Assembly: GCA_937625935.1 (NCBI GenBank)
Contig: OW569345.1
Span: 310,001-374,000, forward strand
Direction of reading: 5' to 3'
Length of the DNA stretch: 64,000 nt
Source: Tetramitus jugosus
Taxonomy: Eukaryota; Heterolobosea; Eutetramitea; Acrasida; Vahlkampfiidae
Under the pieces are notes generated by a model. That model was not told the origin of the DNA. It searched no databases and worked only from the letters and a program-made list of their open reading frames with translations. Positions 21,790 through 33,800 of this stretch are shown one piece after another; the stretch's first letter is position 1; each line of letters starts with the position of its first letter. A program made the position numbers and the translations under genes.

Positions 21790-21876
21790 TGGAGTTTTTG
21801 TTTTGCTTAGAGTGATCAATTCGAACCTTCCGAATAAAGAGCTTTGATTTCGCTCGTAAAAAAGCTTTGAAGCAGG

Positions 21877-23763
21877 ATGCAACAAGGAATAACAGCTGTT
21901 GAAGCACAATGCACCATACGAGATGATCCATATCAAGATGATCAGAAACTTGTGGAGGCCATAGAAGAGAGTCAACTGTTGCAACATAGCCAAGATGATG
22001 ATCAGTCGACAATGTCAAGAGGAGTCAATGTGGTGGTGGAGCTAGATGAGTATTCCTCGCAAGCAGAGGAAGAACAACAACAACCAGAAGAACAACAAGA
22101 AACAACAGAGATGGGAACTCCAAAGAACCAAGCTACATTGTTTCCTGTGCGTTTATTCTATGCAGCTCACTCAATGTCCAGTTGGAGTGATAGAATGTGG
22201 TATTTGGCCATGCCCATGGTGTTTTCTTCCATGTTTCCCAATACTCTCCTACCCGTAGCTCTCTTTCAACTGATTACTCAACTGTTGTGCGCCTTTTTTG
22301 GCACATACATTGGGTTTTTGGTCGATCGGAAGCCGCGCCGTTTTGTGATGATCTTTAGCATTACGGTTCAGAATTTGTCCGTTTGTTTGTGTTCTGTGTG
22401 CTTGGTTGTTTTATTGTATCTCGTAGGAGAACACAAGAGAGATATTACAAAGGAGGTGATGTTTGATTGGCCATTTAAATCACCAATTCAAGTGGCTCTA
22501 TTCTTTGGATCGGTTCTGTTTGGTACTATATCGGAATTGGCTTCCATGATATCATCTGTTTCGTTTCAAAAGGATTGGGCAATAGTGATTGCACAGAGCT
22601 ACAATTATCCTTTGGGAGGTGTGTATCCATTCTGTTTGAATTCGAATTGTTGAAGTGGCCACATCGATTGTGTTGACTGTTTAACTCATTTAATTTTATC
22701 TAAAGACATGAATGCCATGCTCAGACGTATTGATCTATTTTGTAACATTCTGGGTCCAATTGCTTTCAGTCTAATCATTACTGTTACAAAGGTATGTTTC
22801 TCAATGTGTGATTGTGGTATATCAAAATAGTTGTTTAACATTGTGGTGATTTAGATTCTTCCAGCTATTATCATCGTGTGTTCTTGGAACTTTTTCAGTA
22901 TGTTTCCAGAGTTACTGTGCATGATAATTGTTTACAGACGGACACCGGATTTACATGCTCCAAAGGCTGTCGAGAACAGTGCCACTCGTCCCAAGAATGT
23001 ATTCCAAATGTTTTTCCACGGTTGGAGAAGCTATGTTCAGCAAGGTGTATTCTTGTGTAGTTTGGCTTTTGTTTTCCTGTTCATGACGGTTCTGCACTCC
23101 GGGCCATTGTTGCTCTCATTCCTCGCGAGTCTCGGACTGAATAGAACGATTATTGCAGTGTTTTATGCGTCGTGCGCTGTGGGTGGAGTAGTCGCCACGT
23201 TTGTCACACCATATGTCATTACTAGGTTTAAGGTGATTCGTGGTGGATTGTACAGTGTGTGGTTTCAACTGATATGTTTATTGATCGGTACAGGATTATT
23301 AGGAGTCTATTACTTCCTTGGCAATTCAAAGGATGGAAGGTGCGAGTTATTCTGCATGATCTGTGTTATCGTCTTTATGATTTCGATTGTAGTCTCCAGA
23401 TTTGGTCTGTATGCTTTTGATCTGGCTGAGATTCAGTTAATGCAAACTTGTGTCTCCAGTCAAGAGAGAGGTACTGTGAACGCTACGGAGAAATCATTGA
23501 CAAAGATTGCAGAGCTTGCAATTTACGTCCTGGCCATCCTATTCTCGAGACCATCTCAATTCTTCATTCTAGCTGTCATTAGTACGGCATGCATAGGAAC
23601 TGCAGCAATTTTCTATTCCTATTGGTGTACAACTCCCTACTCATCACAAGCACTATTGTTATGTGAACAAGAAAACAAACAACCAGAGGAGCTAGGACAA
23701 ACAAGCGAGGAACCACTAGAAGTCAATCAAAAGATTGATGAGATCAATAATGAAACTCCTTGA
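21877..23763 (+). CDS. SLC40A1: Ferroportin-family iron exporter
   Basis: Ferroportins (SLC40) export ferrous iron across membranes. I read three exons, 21877-22618, 22706-22791 and 22855-23763, with introns of 87 and 63 bp. Phases match and the joins reproduce family sequence. Exon 1 has an acidic Gln/Glu cytosolic N-terminus, then SDRMWYLAMPMVFSSMFPNT and IGFLVDRKPRRFVMIFSITV with QNLSV. The first splice yields YPLGG-type sequence joined to DMNAMLRRIDLFCNILGPIA, which is the strongest ferroportin block. Exon 3 gives about seven more membrane segments. The product is 578 residues, similar to human ferroportin (571). The first donor is GTGTGT rather than GTATGT. The stop codon is one base from the stop of the convergent histidine kinase gene. 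Plasma or lysosome-like membrane location is inferred. Confidence 0.92.
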
Positions 23764-23764
23764 T

Positions 23765-26700
23765 TTATTTAGATGTTATCCGATATCCGGCTATCTGTTT
23801 GTATGCTTGTTCTTGCGCACTGCCGCTAGTCACTACTGGTGATAAACTTTGAGATAACTTCAACTGCTTCCATTCATCACTTTCCTGCAAATATTTTTGC
23901 AGCATTGTTTCGAGTGCTTGTCTTTTAATCGGTTTTGTTAATACCTCGTCCATTCCAGATTCCAAACATCGCTGTTGGAAAGATTCCTCTGATGAAGCTG
24001 TGAGACCTATGATCGGTATTCGATATGGCTGTGTGTTCCCAATCCGTGCAAACATTTGAGCTTCAACTTCTCGTATGTGACGACTCGTTTCTAGTCCATC
24101 TAATTCTGGCATGTTTCCATCCATCAATATGATATCATATTCGAACAAGCGAGTGTCTTGAATAGACTCTCTTCGAGCTTCGTGAATAGGAATGTTGAGC
24201 AACGATAGAGCCTCGATACCATTTCCTGCTATCTCAACCTCCACACCTAGAGCTTCAATAATGCGCTTCGTAACTTTTTGGTTAATGGGTTGATCTTCCA
24301 CCATTAACAGCCTAGGTGTCGAATGGAGTCTTTGAAACTTATCGATCACTGTATAAATATATTGGGCTGGTGTGCCACTTCTTTCCTTCAACATTAGTTT
24401 CGTGAACAAAGACAATCGCGTGTTTCTAGGGGAGTTGAAACGATTAATTTCCTTGGATTTCAACATCTCAGGCATCATACTCCTTCGACGATTTTTATGT
24501 TCCTGCACATGTTGAGTTTGAGGTGTGTTGGTCACTGGGAAAGATAATCTTCTGGAAAATGAACTAAATCTTCTCATTGGTCGGATTTCAAATGATACAT
24601 AAATCCTATTCTTATACGAGGTTTCGATATGAGGTTGAGATGAAGCACGACATCGTACTCTGACTTCCTCTGAATGATCGAAATCATGAATCATGCCGCT
24701 CCGAGATGATTCTCCAGATGTTGGTGTTTCGCTCTCATACTGCTCCGCTTCATCATCCTCCTCAAACGAATCCTCATACACTGGATACTTTCGGTGAACG
24801 ACCAAGTCATTGTAAAACAGTTTCTCAATGAGCGACAGATAGATTGGCTTTCGGATGCACAACTTGAATTGGAGCAAAACATCTTCAAACACACCTCCTT
24901 TGAGAAATAGAGTCAAAACCATTAATGGTGTCGAAGGAGAGCATGACAATCTCTTGTTCGAAGCTGTTATCGTTTTCCGCACCCTTCTGATGAGAGGTAC
25001 AATGTCTTCGTCACCATCAAACACCAAGCATCCCTCATCAATAATAATTGCCTCAATCGGATCGACAATATAGGTAGATTGATTGTCAAGCACCTCTGAA
25101 ATGGAAGAGGCCAATAAATATTTCTCATTAAAATCGCTCATGTACTTGCACATGACAGTTGCCACTTCAAAATTATCGATGATGAGAAGAGTTTGTCCTC
25201 GATTCTGTGTCGATCCCGCATGCGAGTCATCTCCATCGAACACCCCATCAGAAACCTGAGAGAAAAAGGGAGTGGTGGTCGATGAAGCTGAATTGACATC
25301 ACTCCTCACATTTACCGTGTATACTTGATTTTCTCCAGAATCATTCAGAATCACGATGTTCTGCTTGTCATCGCCATTCACATCGACAAACACGGCATTT
25401 CGGCTCCTTCTTCGCTCATGGATTGCTTGATATTGAGTATCGTTCTCATATGAGCTGCTAAACTCACCATAATTGAATGTGTTTGAAAAGTCCTTGTTGT
25501 GTTGTCCGTCCACTGCTTCTGTTTCTGGCTCCTCTTCCTTTGGTCCATAGATGTTGCAGCTCGAAGTCACTTCATCATCAACCTTTAGAGGCTCGACTTG
25601 TGGAGAAGTATCGATCGATGGCTTCTTCAATGTCACTGTGAACCAAAACTTTGATCCCTCACCAACTCTACTCTTCACACCAATGTCACCATCCATGATG
25701 GACACCAATTGTTTGCAAATCGCTAAGCCAACACCTGTGCCTTCGTACCTTCTCTTTGCCGAGTTGTCAACCTGAGAAAACATTTTAAATAATTTCTTTT
25801 GGTCATCCTTGGATATACCGATGCCACTATCAATAACTTTGACAGACACCACAATTTCATCCTCATTCTCACTCTCTAGATCAACGTTCACTATAATTTG
25901 TCCATGGTCCGTAAACTTGACAGCATTCGACACCAAATTAGACACAATCTGCTGGAATCTGTTTGAATCACCAATAAGTCGGCGAGGAAGTGTCTTGGGT
26001 ATGTACACTGCAATGTCCAACGATTTTTCATAGGCTTTCTGAGCCACGACATCAATGACGTCCTCTATACTCTGGGGAAGATCGAAGACTTCAGGATTCA
26101 GAGTTAGAGTCCCCATCTCCAATTTCGAGTAATCTAAAATATCTGAAATGACAATCAATAAATGTCGAGCAGATTTTTGGATAATCTTGGCATTGTCACG
26201 CATATCATCAATCTCATCACAATCATCATGTATCATCTCACTCAACAATTGAATGGCATTGATTGGTGTTTTTAGCTCATGAGATACAATGGACAGGAAA
26301 CGACTCTTTGCCTTCATTTCAGCCACGTCTTCCAACACTGTTTCCTTCTCTTGTCTGCTCTCAATGCTTCGAATACCTAGAACGTAGACATCTTCGCCCA
26401 TACAGCTCTGAATCTTGGAAATAATCTCTAAAGCCAAGTGCTTGCCTTGCTTTGTCCGACCAATGCATTCAAAAATAACCTTTCTGGGAATGTTGTTGTT
26501 CATATCAGAAGAGGTTTCATTGGTCAACTTGGCAATGTCTTGGTGCCCCATGAGACAATCAAAGGGTGCTTCGACAAACAAATCGCGCAAGTCAATGTGC
26601 TTACAATCGGTTATTGAGTATCCGAACAACCGTTGAAATGCAGGGTTCACATCTAAAATCTTACCGTCCTTGTGAATGACAATAGCCTCAGTAGTCACCA

Positions 26701-27982
26701 TCATCATATCGAAACAGTGCTTCATTTGACTCTGAAGTCTCTTTTGTTGATTCACCATAAAGTAGTAAAAGAAGAGAATGCACATCTTGACTGGTAGAAC
26801 ACAACCGAGAATCATGGACACATGATTCAATTGCACAAATGATGGGGAAAACGAAGGCAACATGAGTATAAATCCCATGTGAATCAAGTAAATGGCAATG
26901 ATTGCAATCAGTCTTGTGATCAAAATGCCAGAAAATACGAGTGGGACGAGCAGCCATTTGACCAATTGGAGCACACTCATTGAATCAATTGTCTTGACTC
27001 CTCCAAACACGAGTGCAATATATGGCATCAAGTAGGAGAAAAAGAGCAACGAGTTCACTGACCATACAACCATTGATCTTCTTGTGCTTAATCTCTTGGT
27101 TGTGGTTGCCTCGAGGTTGTCATCTGATGATGTGACACGACTACTATTGTCGCCCACATTCTCAACTATCGGTTGGTTGACTGCACCTCTTCCATACCGC
27201 TCCCGAACACCCAACCATTCCAAAATGAGCATCACCGTAAACAGAACGAGCATCACCAAATACAGCGGACTATTATCGGGCACCAACAGCGCACGAGAGA
27301 CAAAGCTATCATACACTGTGAACGCCAAATAAAAGCACATTGCAACCATGACGCTCTGATGGATTAAAACTTGTGATGAAGTATACAAAAAACAAGTGGG
27401 TGCTTGAAACAACAATGAAAACAATGAATTTTCATTGTATCGCCAAAAACTCTCTGATTTGACAAAAGCTTGTATCTGAGCAATTTCATTGAACTCTCCA
27501 GAAGAATGATTGTGATCATTGCTTGTATCATTGTTGTTGCTATCGTCTTCGCGAGCACTGTTGTTGTTATCATTGTTATTATTCGTATTAGTATTGTAAT
27601 TGTTATTGTAAGTATTGTTGGTTGTTGTAGCTCTTGGTGCGTGATCCACGGGTGACGCAGTTGTTGAGCATGACTGCCGCCTCAGCACACGATTCACTGT
27701 TGTCGGGGACAGTGATCGTGTAATGTGAATATTGTGACTGCTGCTACTTCTCCGTTCATTGTTCTGACCGGATCTCGTTGTTGGCGTGTGACTGTTACTG
27801 TTGTTGTTACTGGCACTGGTACTGTTACCACTATTGTTGCGACTGCTGCTGCTCTCTTCTTCTTCTGCTTCTGTCGCTAAAAAACTCATTTCTCCTGTTG
27901 CTCTGCCGTTGCTCTTGTTCATGCGAACGACTTCGACTTGTTCTGTTACTGTTACTGTTGCTGTTGCTGTTGCTTGATCCAT
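23765..27982 (-). CDS. Hybrid sensor histidine kinase with PAS and two receiver domains
   Basis: Two-component phosphorelay kinase of 1405 residues in one exon; the start is the ATG at 27982. The N-terminal 200 residues are Asn/Ser/Thr low complexity. Several hydrophobic spans follow (about 250-400; for example YLVMLVLFTVMLILEWLG), so the protein should be membrane bound. A PAS domain begins near 420 (AIVIHKDGKILDVNPAFQRL). HisKA has FLSIVSHELKTPINAIQLLS with phosphoacceptor His568. The ATPase domain has NLVSNAVKFTDHG, DSGIGISKDDQKKLF and GTGVGLAICKQLV. A divergent receiver near 935-1060 retains IIDNFE, the acceptor strand AIIIDEG, a Thr and the final Lys (CIRKP). The last receiver, from about 1224, is canonical (LLMVEDQPINQ, acceptor Asp1288 in ILMDGNMPELDG, LTKPIKRQ). 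The input signal is unknown. Confidence 0.93.
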   Translation of the reverse strand: MDQATATATVTVTEQVEVVRMNKSNGRATGEMSFLATEAEEEESSSSRNNSGNSTSASNNNSNSHTPTTRSGQNNERRSSSSHNIHITRSLSPTTVNRVLRRQSCSTTASPVDHAPRATTTNNTYNNNYNTNTNNNNDNNNSAREDDSNNNDTSNDHNHSSGEFNEIAQIQAFVKSESFWRYNENSLFSLLFQAPTCFLYTSSQVLIHQSVMVAMCFYLAFTVYDSFVSRALLVPDNSPLYLVMLVLFTVMLILEWLGVRERYGRGAVNQPIVENVGDNSSRVTSSDDNLEATTTKRLSTRRSMVVWSVNSLLFFSYLMPYIALVFGGVKTIDSMSVLQLVKWLLVPLVFSGILITRLIAIIAIYLIHMGFILMLPSFSPSFVQLNHVSMILGCVLPVKMCILFFYYFMVNQQKRLQSQMKHCFDMMMVTTEAIVIHKDGKILDVNPAFQRLFGYSITDCKHIDLRDLFVEAPFDCLMGHQDIAKLTNETSSDMNNNIPRKVIFECIGRTKQGKHLALEIISKIQSCMGEDVYVLGIRSIESRQEKETVLEDVAEMKAKSRFLSIVSHELKTPINAIQLLSEMIHDDCDEIDDMRDNAKIIQKSARHLLIVISDILDYSKLEMGTLTLNPEVFDLPQSIEDVIDVVAQKAYEKSLDIAVYIPKTLPRRLIGDSNRFQQIVSNLVSNAVKFTDHGQIIVNVDLESENEDEIVVSVKVIDSGIGISKDDQKKLFKMFSQVDNSAKRRYEGTGVGLAICKQLVSIMDGDIGVKSRVGEGSKFWFTVTLKKPSIDTSPQVEPLKVDDEVTSSCNIYGPKEEEPETEAVDGQHNKDFSNTFNYGEFSSSYENDTQYQAIHERRRSRNAVFVDVNGDDKQNIVILNDSGENQVYTVNVRSDVNSASSTTTPFFSQVSDGVFDGDDSHAGSTQNRGQTLLIIDNFEVATVMCKYMSDFNEKYLLASSISEVLDNQSTYIVDPIEAIIIDEGCLVFDGDEDIVPLIRRVRKTITASNKRLSCSPSTPLMVLTLFLKGGVFEDVLLQFKLCIRKPIYLSLIEKLFYNDLVVHRKYPVYEDSFEEDDEAEQYESETPTSGESSRSGMIHDFDHSEEVRVRCRASSQPHIETSYKNRIYVSFEIRPMRRFSSFSRRLSFPVTNTPQTQHVQEHKNRRRSMMPEMLKSKEINRFNSPRNTRLSLFTKLMLKERSGTPAQYIYTVIDKFQRLHSTPRLLMVEDQPINQKVTKRIIEALGVEVEIAGNGIEALSLLNIPIHEARRESIQDTRLFEYDIILMDGNMPELDGLETSRHIREVEAQMFARIGNTQPYRIPIIGLTASSEESFQQRCLESGMDEVLTKPIKRQALETMLQKYLQESDEWKQLKLSQSLSPVVTSGSAQEQAYKQIAGYRITSK

Positions 27983-28220
27983 TCCACCACAACGTTTATA
28001 ATAATCATGAAATGTTTTATATTTGCAGTTATTTGAAACAAGTTTTTTTGGTTTTTGGGTGACTGTTCCCCTTTCTCTCACTTCCTTTTCGCGTCTTTTG
28101 TGGAAGGGTTGGGATTCGATTTTTGTCTCTTTAGTTGAAATCACACACAAAAAGAACACTCTTGAACAAAAAATAAATTAGAGGAGGTTTGGTTTGTTTG
28201 TGAATGAAGCGTTGGATCTT

Positions 28221-29182
28221 ATGACTTGTTGGCGATGTTGGAGCTCCTCATCGGAAAGAAATAAAGCCCTACCAGAGTCCAAAAGTTGGTGTGAGAACTT
28301 CTCAAACGGGATGATTTCCCCCCAAGAGAACAAATCGAGTGAAAAAAATCAAAAGCACATGGATAAATCGGATAAAAGAAGGATCCTTTGTCATTGGATC
28401 AATCTCGTGTGTTTTCAACTGAATCTACAAGTTGAGTATTGCTTGAGCCTGGGTATTACGGATTTGGGTCACAAGGCGATCATCAGCAGAAACCGGAGCA
28501 GTGCGTATGATTTTTTCGAGGAGCTGGAACGATGGAAGAGGTATCTGGATTCCAACATGATTGTGAATAAGGTGAGTGGTGTGTGTTCTAAGGTATCAAT
28601 GATCCACAATTGGGTGATTGCTCATTGACCCACATGTTTGTGTTATTTCTATATCCATCATTGAAAGTGCCGCAGTACATGTTTCAGTTGATCAATGTGA
28701 TGGACTTATTGTTTGCCACGCCAAGTGAAATGAAAATAGATCACGCTTCTCCAGGATCCTATCTTCGCATCGCACAACACAGGATAAAACAAGTGCTATC
28801 TCGAGCAAAGTGCGTGGAGAAACGGAACAGGGCTGCGCAATCTGAAGGTGACGATGCGAAGGAGAAAACAACACACTTTAATGAATACAAGGACGTGGAG
28901 TTGTACAATCCACACGTATTGATTCAGTCACCAAATGAGAATACTGTTGAGGACATGAACGAGGTTGATAATATCAAGTATTTTACACCGTTTGTAACTG
29001 TTTGGAACCGTCGAGTAGTTCACGAGGCCATTCAATCACCGGATAGAAAGTGTCTAAAGCGGCTGTTGGATCTAGCAGAGTTTGACTCTCGGACAGTGAG
29101 TCCACAGGAATTATATTTATTGAATACGGCGTTTCAACTATTGTGTCGATGGATGAGAGCTATTGTTGATTTCATAGAATAA
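28221..29182 (+). CDS. Unknown protein, two exons
   Basis: I propose exons 28221-28571 and 28676-29182, with a 104 bp intron (GTGAGT..CCGCAG) that joins in phase 0 and gives 285 residues. The alternative acceptor at ..TTGAAAG breaks the frame. The protein is mostly helical. It starts with a Cys/Trp cluster (MTCWRCWSSSSERN), then a Lys/Asp/Glu-rich stretch, then hydrophobic helices (CHWINLVCFQLNLQVEYCLS; YMFQLINVMDLLF), and ends QELYLLNTAFQLLCRWMRAI. I do not recognise the family and see no signal peptide or membrane span. It is head-to-head with the hybrid histidine kinase, about 240 bp apart. Confidence 0.55.
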
Positions 29183-29328
29183 TAGAAGCAAGTGTCTCAA
29201 TGATTACCAATTTGAAGTTTATTCCTCATTACAAGTCCTGCTTGTAGTAGGAGTTTTTGTTTGGCCGCCAAAAAACGAGCGCCAAAACTACAGCGATCCA
29301 CAGCCCAGTCGACACAACACATACAATA

Positions 29329-29933
29329 ATGGTTCCTACTCATCAAGATCATGAGCAATACTGCTATGAAGCTACTACAAGCGTAGAGTACTACGATGAA
29401 ACAGACGATGGAGACACAATGACACATGTGCACCATGATTCACAGGAGGACAATAATGATTCTCACTCTCATCACAATGACTCCTCATTGATGCCTCAGC
29501 TAGACGACAATATTACACCAATGAGTGATCTACTGTCAGGTAAACTTTTCTTTTGAACAATTGTTTTTTCAATTGTGTGGTAGAAGCAGGTTTTTCATAC
29601 AACATTTTCACATTTTGAAAGAGTTCCAAGAAGAAACGCAACAAGTAATTGCTATAGCTCTCAAAAGTGTACAGTAAGTTGAAATGACTCTAAGCAAGAA
29701 TATGCATTGTTGTTAGTTTTTTCTCACATTTTTCGTAATACAATATTTTGACCCACAGAAATATCGAGGAAGAGTTCAGGTCTGTGCTTCAAATGCTGCA
29801 CCAAGAAATTTTTCAGTGCAACAATGAATCAAAGGAATTGGAGGATATGACCAATGCTATTCAAGGTGAAATCTCAAGTTTCCTCAAAAAACTGCCCACT
29901 GCTTTCGCTTCTTTGTATCATCCCTTAGCCTAA
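29329..29933 (+). CDS. Small coiled-coil protein of unknown function, three exons
   Basis: Exons 29329-29539, 29622-29673 (only 52 bp) and 29759-29933 join with introns of 82 and 85 bp. Phases 1 and 2 agree, and all three exons read as one protein of 145 residues. The N-terminal 70 residues are acidic and His/Asp-rich (EYYDETDDGD, HHDSQEDNNDSHSHH). The rest is a likely amphipathic helix or coiled coil: LLSEFQEETQQVIAIALKSV, then EEEFRSVLQMLHQEIFQ, and CNNESKELEDMTNAIQGEI with SSFLKKL. Its size and heptad-like pattern resemble subunits of small helical complexes such as BLOC-type or Mediator-type proteins, but I cannot name one. No membrane span is visible. Confidence 0.6.
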
Positions 29934-30823
29934 TAAAGCGTGTGAAAACAAACTCAAAAAAACCCACATTGATCAGCGCCCTTTCCCCTTATTTTTTTTA
30001 TCACTCGGCACTGTTCGTCAAACACAACTGTTGCACATGATATCATTTAACCATCTCTTTCGGGACTGATCAAGACTGATGACACTCTATACTCTACTGA
30101 TGCATTCCAATCAAAACACCTTTTACGTCCATGTTCTCAATACTCCTCTTCACCTTCTCCATTTTTGGGGTGAGCAGTCAAACGTCACATCTATTTTCAT
30201 CGAATGTTTTGTCACATGTCTGGTGAAAGACAATATGAAATGAATCACGCAACAGTGTGCGCTCCACTATATTCTCGAAGAGAAAAAACGAAAAGAAGAA
30301 GAAGAAGAATAGTAAAGCAATCATGCAACAAGTTTTTGTCTTCCATTTTTCCAAGCCTCACCAATGCCCAGAAATCCAGTCAGCCACCCGTAGAAGCCCT
30401 GCCGGTTCACAAGATCCACAACGAAAGTCCTATCAATTCACCATGAATCGCCTGACCCCTACAACACCAATGACAACATGCTCATATCCACCACCACCAC
30501 GGGACATCCTCAGTGAAGCCAACATGGAAATGAAACTAAAAATGTCTTGCTGTACCTCACTGAACAGTGCTCTCATGATGCCATTGTCGTCAAGTCCAAC
30601 AACAAACCCCCAAATATCAAGAATGTGATCTAGCAGCTGCAGTAAGGAGTGGCTCTAAATTCAATGTACATACACTCTTTCTAACGATTGAGAACATCAG
30701 ACTTGGTGGAACATTGGAAGCAAACGTTCCGATAAAAGTCAACAAAACATTTAATAAAAATTTTTGTCCATTAACGTAATTGTTGTTTATTCTCGATTGT
30801 TGCCATAGGACGCGTGTGTCTGT
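29934..30823. other. Convergent intergenic region with a short open frame
   Basis: This 890 bp stretch separates two convergent genes and is longer than most spacers here. It contains A/T-rich 3' sequence, including AATAAA-like signals, and one short ATG-initiated frame on plus (listed separately). I see nothing else supportable. Confidence 0.5.
30323..30628 (+). CDS. Possible small protein, 101 codons
   Basis: This ATG-to-TGA frame has no recognised domain. It is Pro/Ser/Thr/Met-rich (for example TTCSYPPPPRDILSE and MPLSSSPTTNPQ), unlike random A/T-rich spacer, and an AATAAA-like signal follows near 30752. It has no homology I can recall and no other support. It could equally be part of the 3' UTR of either flanking gene. 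Confidence 0.3.
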   Translation: MQQVFVFHFSKPHQCPEIQSATRRSPAGSQDPQRKSYQFTMNRLTPTTPMTTCSYPPPPRDILSEANMEMKLKMSCCTSLNSALMMPLSSSPTTNPQISRM

Positions 30824-33800
30824 CTATATGATTCTCTTCAGCAGAACAACAATTGGCAATCGCAACATGGCAATGGTTGGGAAAATGGCTGAGATAATAG
30901 CAAATACAAATGACAGACCAATCACTAAAATCATTATTTGCCATGGCACCACTGGTTGCAGTGGAAGTTGAGTAAAGAGGAACGATTGTGCAGACATGGT
31001 GTATCCAGTGATAAATCCAATACAAATACCCATGAGAGACGCTGATAGCACAAGCACAAACGCCTCATAAATGAACAATCGAACAATCAAAAATCTTCGA
31101 CACCCAATGGCTCTCAATACTGCAATCTCCTTTGTTTGCTCTTGAATGTTCGTGTACTGGCCACTGATCAGCGAGAAGAAGCAAATGAACATGGCAACAG
31201 CTGCAGTCAACAAGAAAAAGTAGTTGATAGCCTCGATGGCAATGGAGATCGGACTCAGATCATCCTCCATATCCTTCAATGAGATATAATCTTTGGAGGA
31301 TATGAGGTCCTTAATCTTTTTCTTGGCAGCTGAAATCAATGATGGCTTTGCATTGTCATCAATCTCCAGAAACATTACACGTAGAGGAATATCGTTCGCA
31401 GTCACATAATCGGTTCGGTTCATCATTCGCAAGTACGTTGGGAAACTGACGAGAGCATCTTGATTGTTCTGACCAGGGAACTTGGAAACACTGAGTGTTG
31501 GGGCACTGTCCATGAATGCCAATGGTCTCATCATTCGATAAGTATACTTTGCAAAAGAGTTGGGAATGCTGGTTTTGGATTCGAGAGCAAACTGATCATT
31601 CACACCCTTCTTAAGATCGAACAATGTTTTGTAATAGGATCCAATAAGCATAGAATATGTACCAATCCGAGAGTACAACTGCTTCACAACATTGTAGCTT
31701 CGAATGTTGCCTTCGTGCTGCTCGCTCAATCGAAGAAATCTTCTTCGAACGACATTGAGGAAATTAGGAGGTACAGCATACAGAGTGCACACACCTGATT
31801 GATAACGACCCAAGGATTGAATCCGAAAACCATCGTAAAATGAATTCAATGGTTGTGACATGTACGTGTAACGTCCTTTGATCACTGGATCGGCCTCAGC
31901 CACCTTTTCTATTCTCCTGAGCAAGCTTTTATCACTTGATCGATTTTCCGAGAAGATCAAATTCAACCTTGTTCCGAAGCTTTGTTGCACACCGAATGTG
32001 AAAGTCTGAACTTGCAAGTTGAAGGCAATGGATATGAAGATGATGAAACCGAGAGATAGCGACAGCATGATTGTAGTCTTTCTGTTACGTTCCCTGTGAG
32101 CTGTCAGATTCTTTGTAATCATGCTCTGAACTGCTCCATTCTCCCAGAAGAAACAAACGAACGTGATGAATTTTTCAATAATTGTCTCAACGTTCAATGT
32201 GAGCATTGTCAAACCAAGCAACATGGCAATCAGCACTGCAAAGAACATGTACAGCAGCAGAGTCAGATTCAATGAGAGAAGAGCCAGTGGGAAGAAGTAG
32301 TAGGTAAAGAAACCCAATATAGCTCCCACGGCGCCCAGAGCTACAATTGGCAGTGATATCTTACCCTCTGAGTTTCTTTCTATACTGTATTTAACAGACT
32401 TTGTTTTTGACTGATTGGTATCGAGGGAGTCATGTAGGTTCTTTGTCAAGGCGTTTCGAATGGGCAATATAGAAGCAATGATAGGCAAGAACAATCCGAG
32501 CAAGGCTGCTTCGAGAACTGCATATCCGTTCAGAGTTCGTGCTAGCTTGACACTGAAGACACCTGATAAACCATAGGCGACACCTAACCACACCAATTGT
32601 GCAATTGCAAGTCCAATGATCACACCAGGAATTGCAAAGAATAGAGATTGCATGAAAATCAACTGCAATAGACCCAATCTCTTCATACCAATCATTCTCA
32701 TCACTCCCATTTCAAATGCTCGATTCTCCACATTAATCATCAACAAGCTATAAATTAACATGATGGATAAGAGTGCCATGATTACGATGATAATGTTGAC
32801 AATGAGGCCGAGAAATAGTGAAAAGAACTGTGTCTGGTTCATGTACTCGAGCATGGGATAACTTCTTCCGACTTGATCAAATCCCACATAGTACAGTACC
32901 TGAGATGCAAACTGAATAACCATTGTCTTAATGTCGTCGTACTTTTGCTTGTTATAATGATCGATACGACTCGGTCTCATGCTGTAGTATATGAGTTGTG
33001 CATAAGGATACATTGAATTGTTGCTCAATAGCTCTCTTTGCTCATCCGGTAAATCAGGGTGAACATAGGGAGCAATCGATCGCAGGAATTGATCATATTC
33101 CATAAAGATCGAATCCTTGGTATAGATGGAAATCTTTCGTTGACTGTCAGAGATTTTAACAGTGACTGGAAAGTAGATGAGATAGGGTATGGATGGTAAT
33201 CTCGATTTGATGATACCGGCATCTCTGTACGGACCTACCATTGAGCTCGATCCATCAATCTGTATCACAATTGAATCACCCTCTGTCACATTCAAAGAAT
33301 TGGCTAAATTGGGTGACAAATATGCCTCTGAGGCACCCATTGGTGGATGGCGCCAATTACGTCCCAACTGCATCTTCTTCTCTCTCAGTGTATCGATCAC
33401 AAACAGCGGTGCTTGGTAACCTCGATCACAATAATGGGAGGCACAGAACGTAGAGTTCCACTGTGAACAATCTGTCGTGTTCGGATACCCCAAGTAGGCC
33501 CACTGACGAAACGTGCTCGCAGGTTCCAGAGGCAACACATTCTTCGTTCCATTCTCAAAGCACTTGCTCGCGGCAAACACTGTGGTCAACTTGGACCCAT
33601 AGTTTAATCTTGGAGAAAAATATTGAAATTTTGAGTAGAATTCTGGTGTTCCGGCACCTCGTTGTACACTCTCCTCAATCGCTGTCATGTTCAATGTGGT
33701 TGATGATGAGAAATCCTTGGGCACCAACCGAATATCGTACTCTCCATTGTTGTTCTCTGCCAATCTCAGGAAAATGATGGGCAGTTGAGAGAGGGCACTC

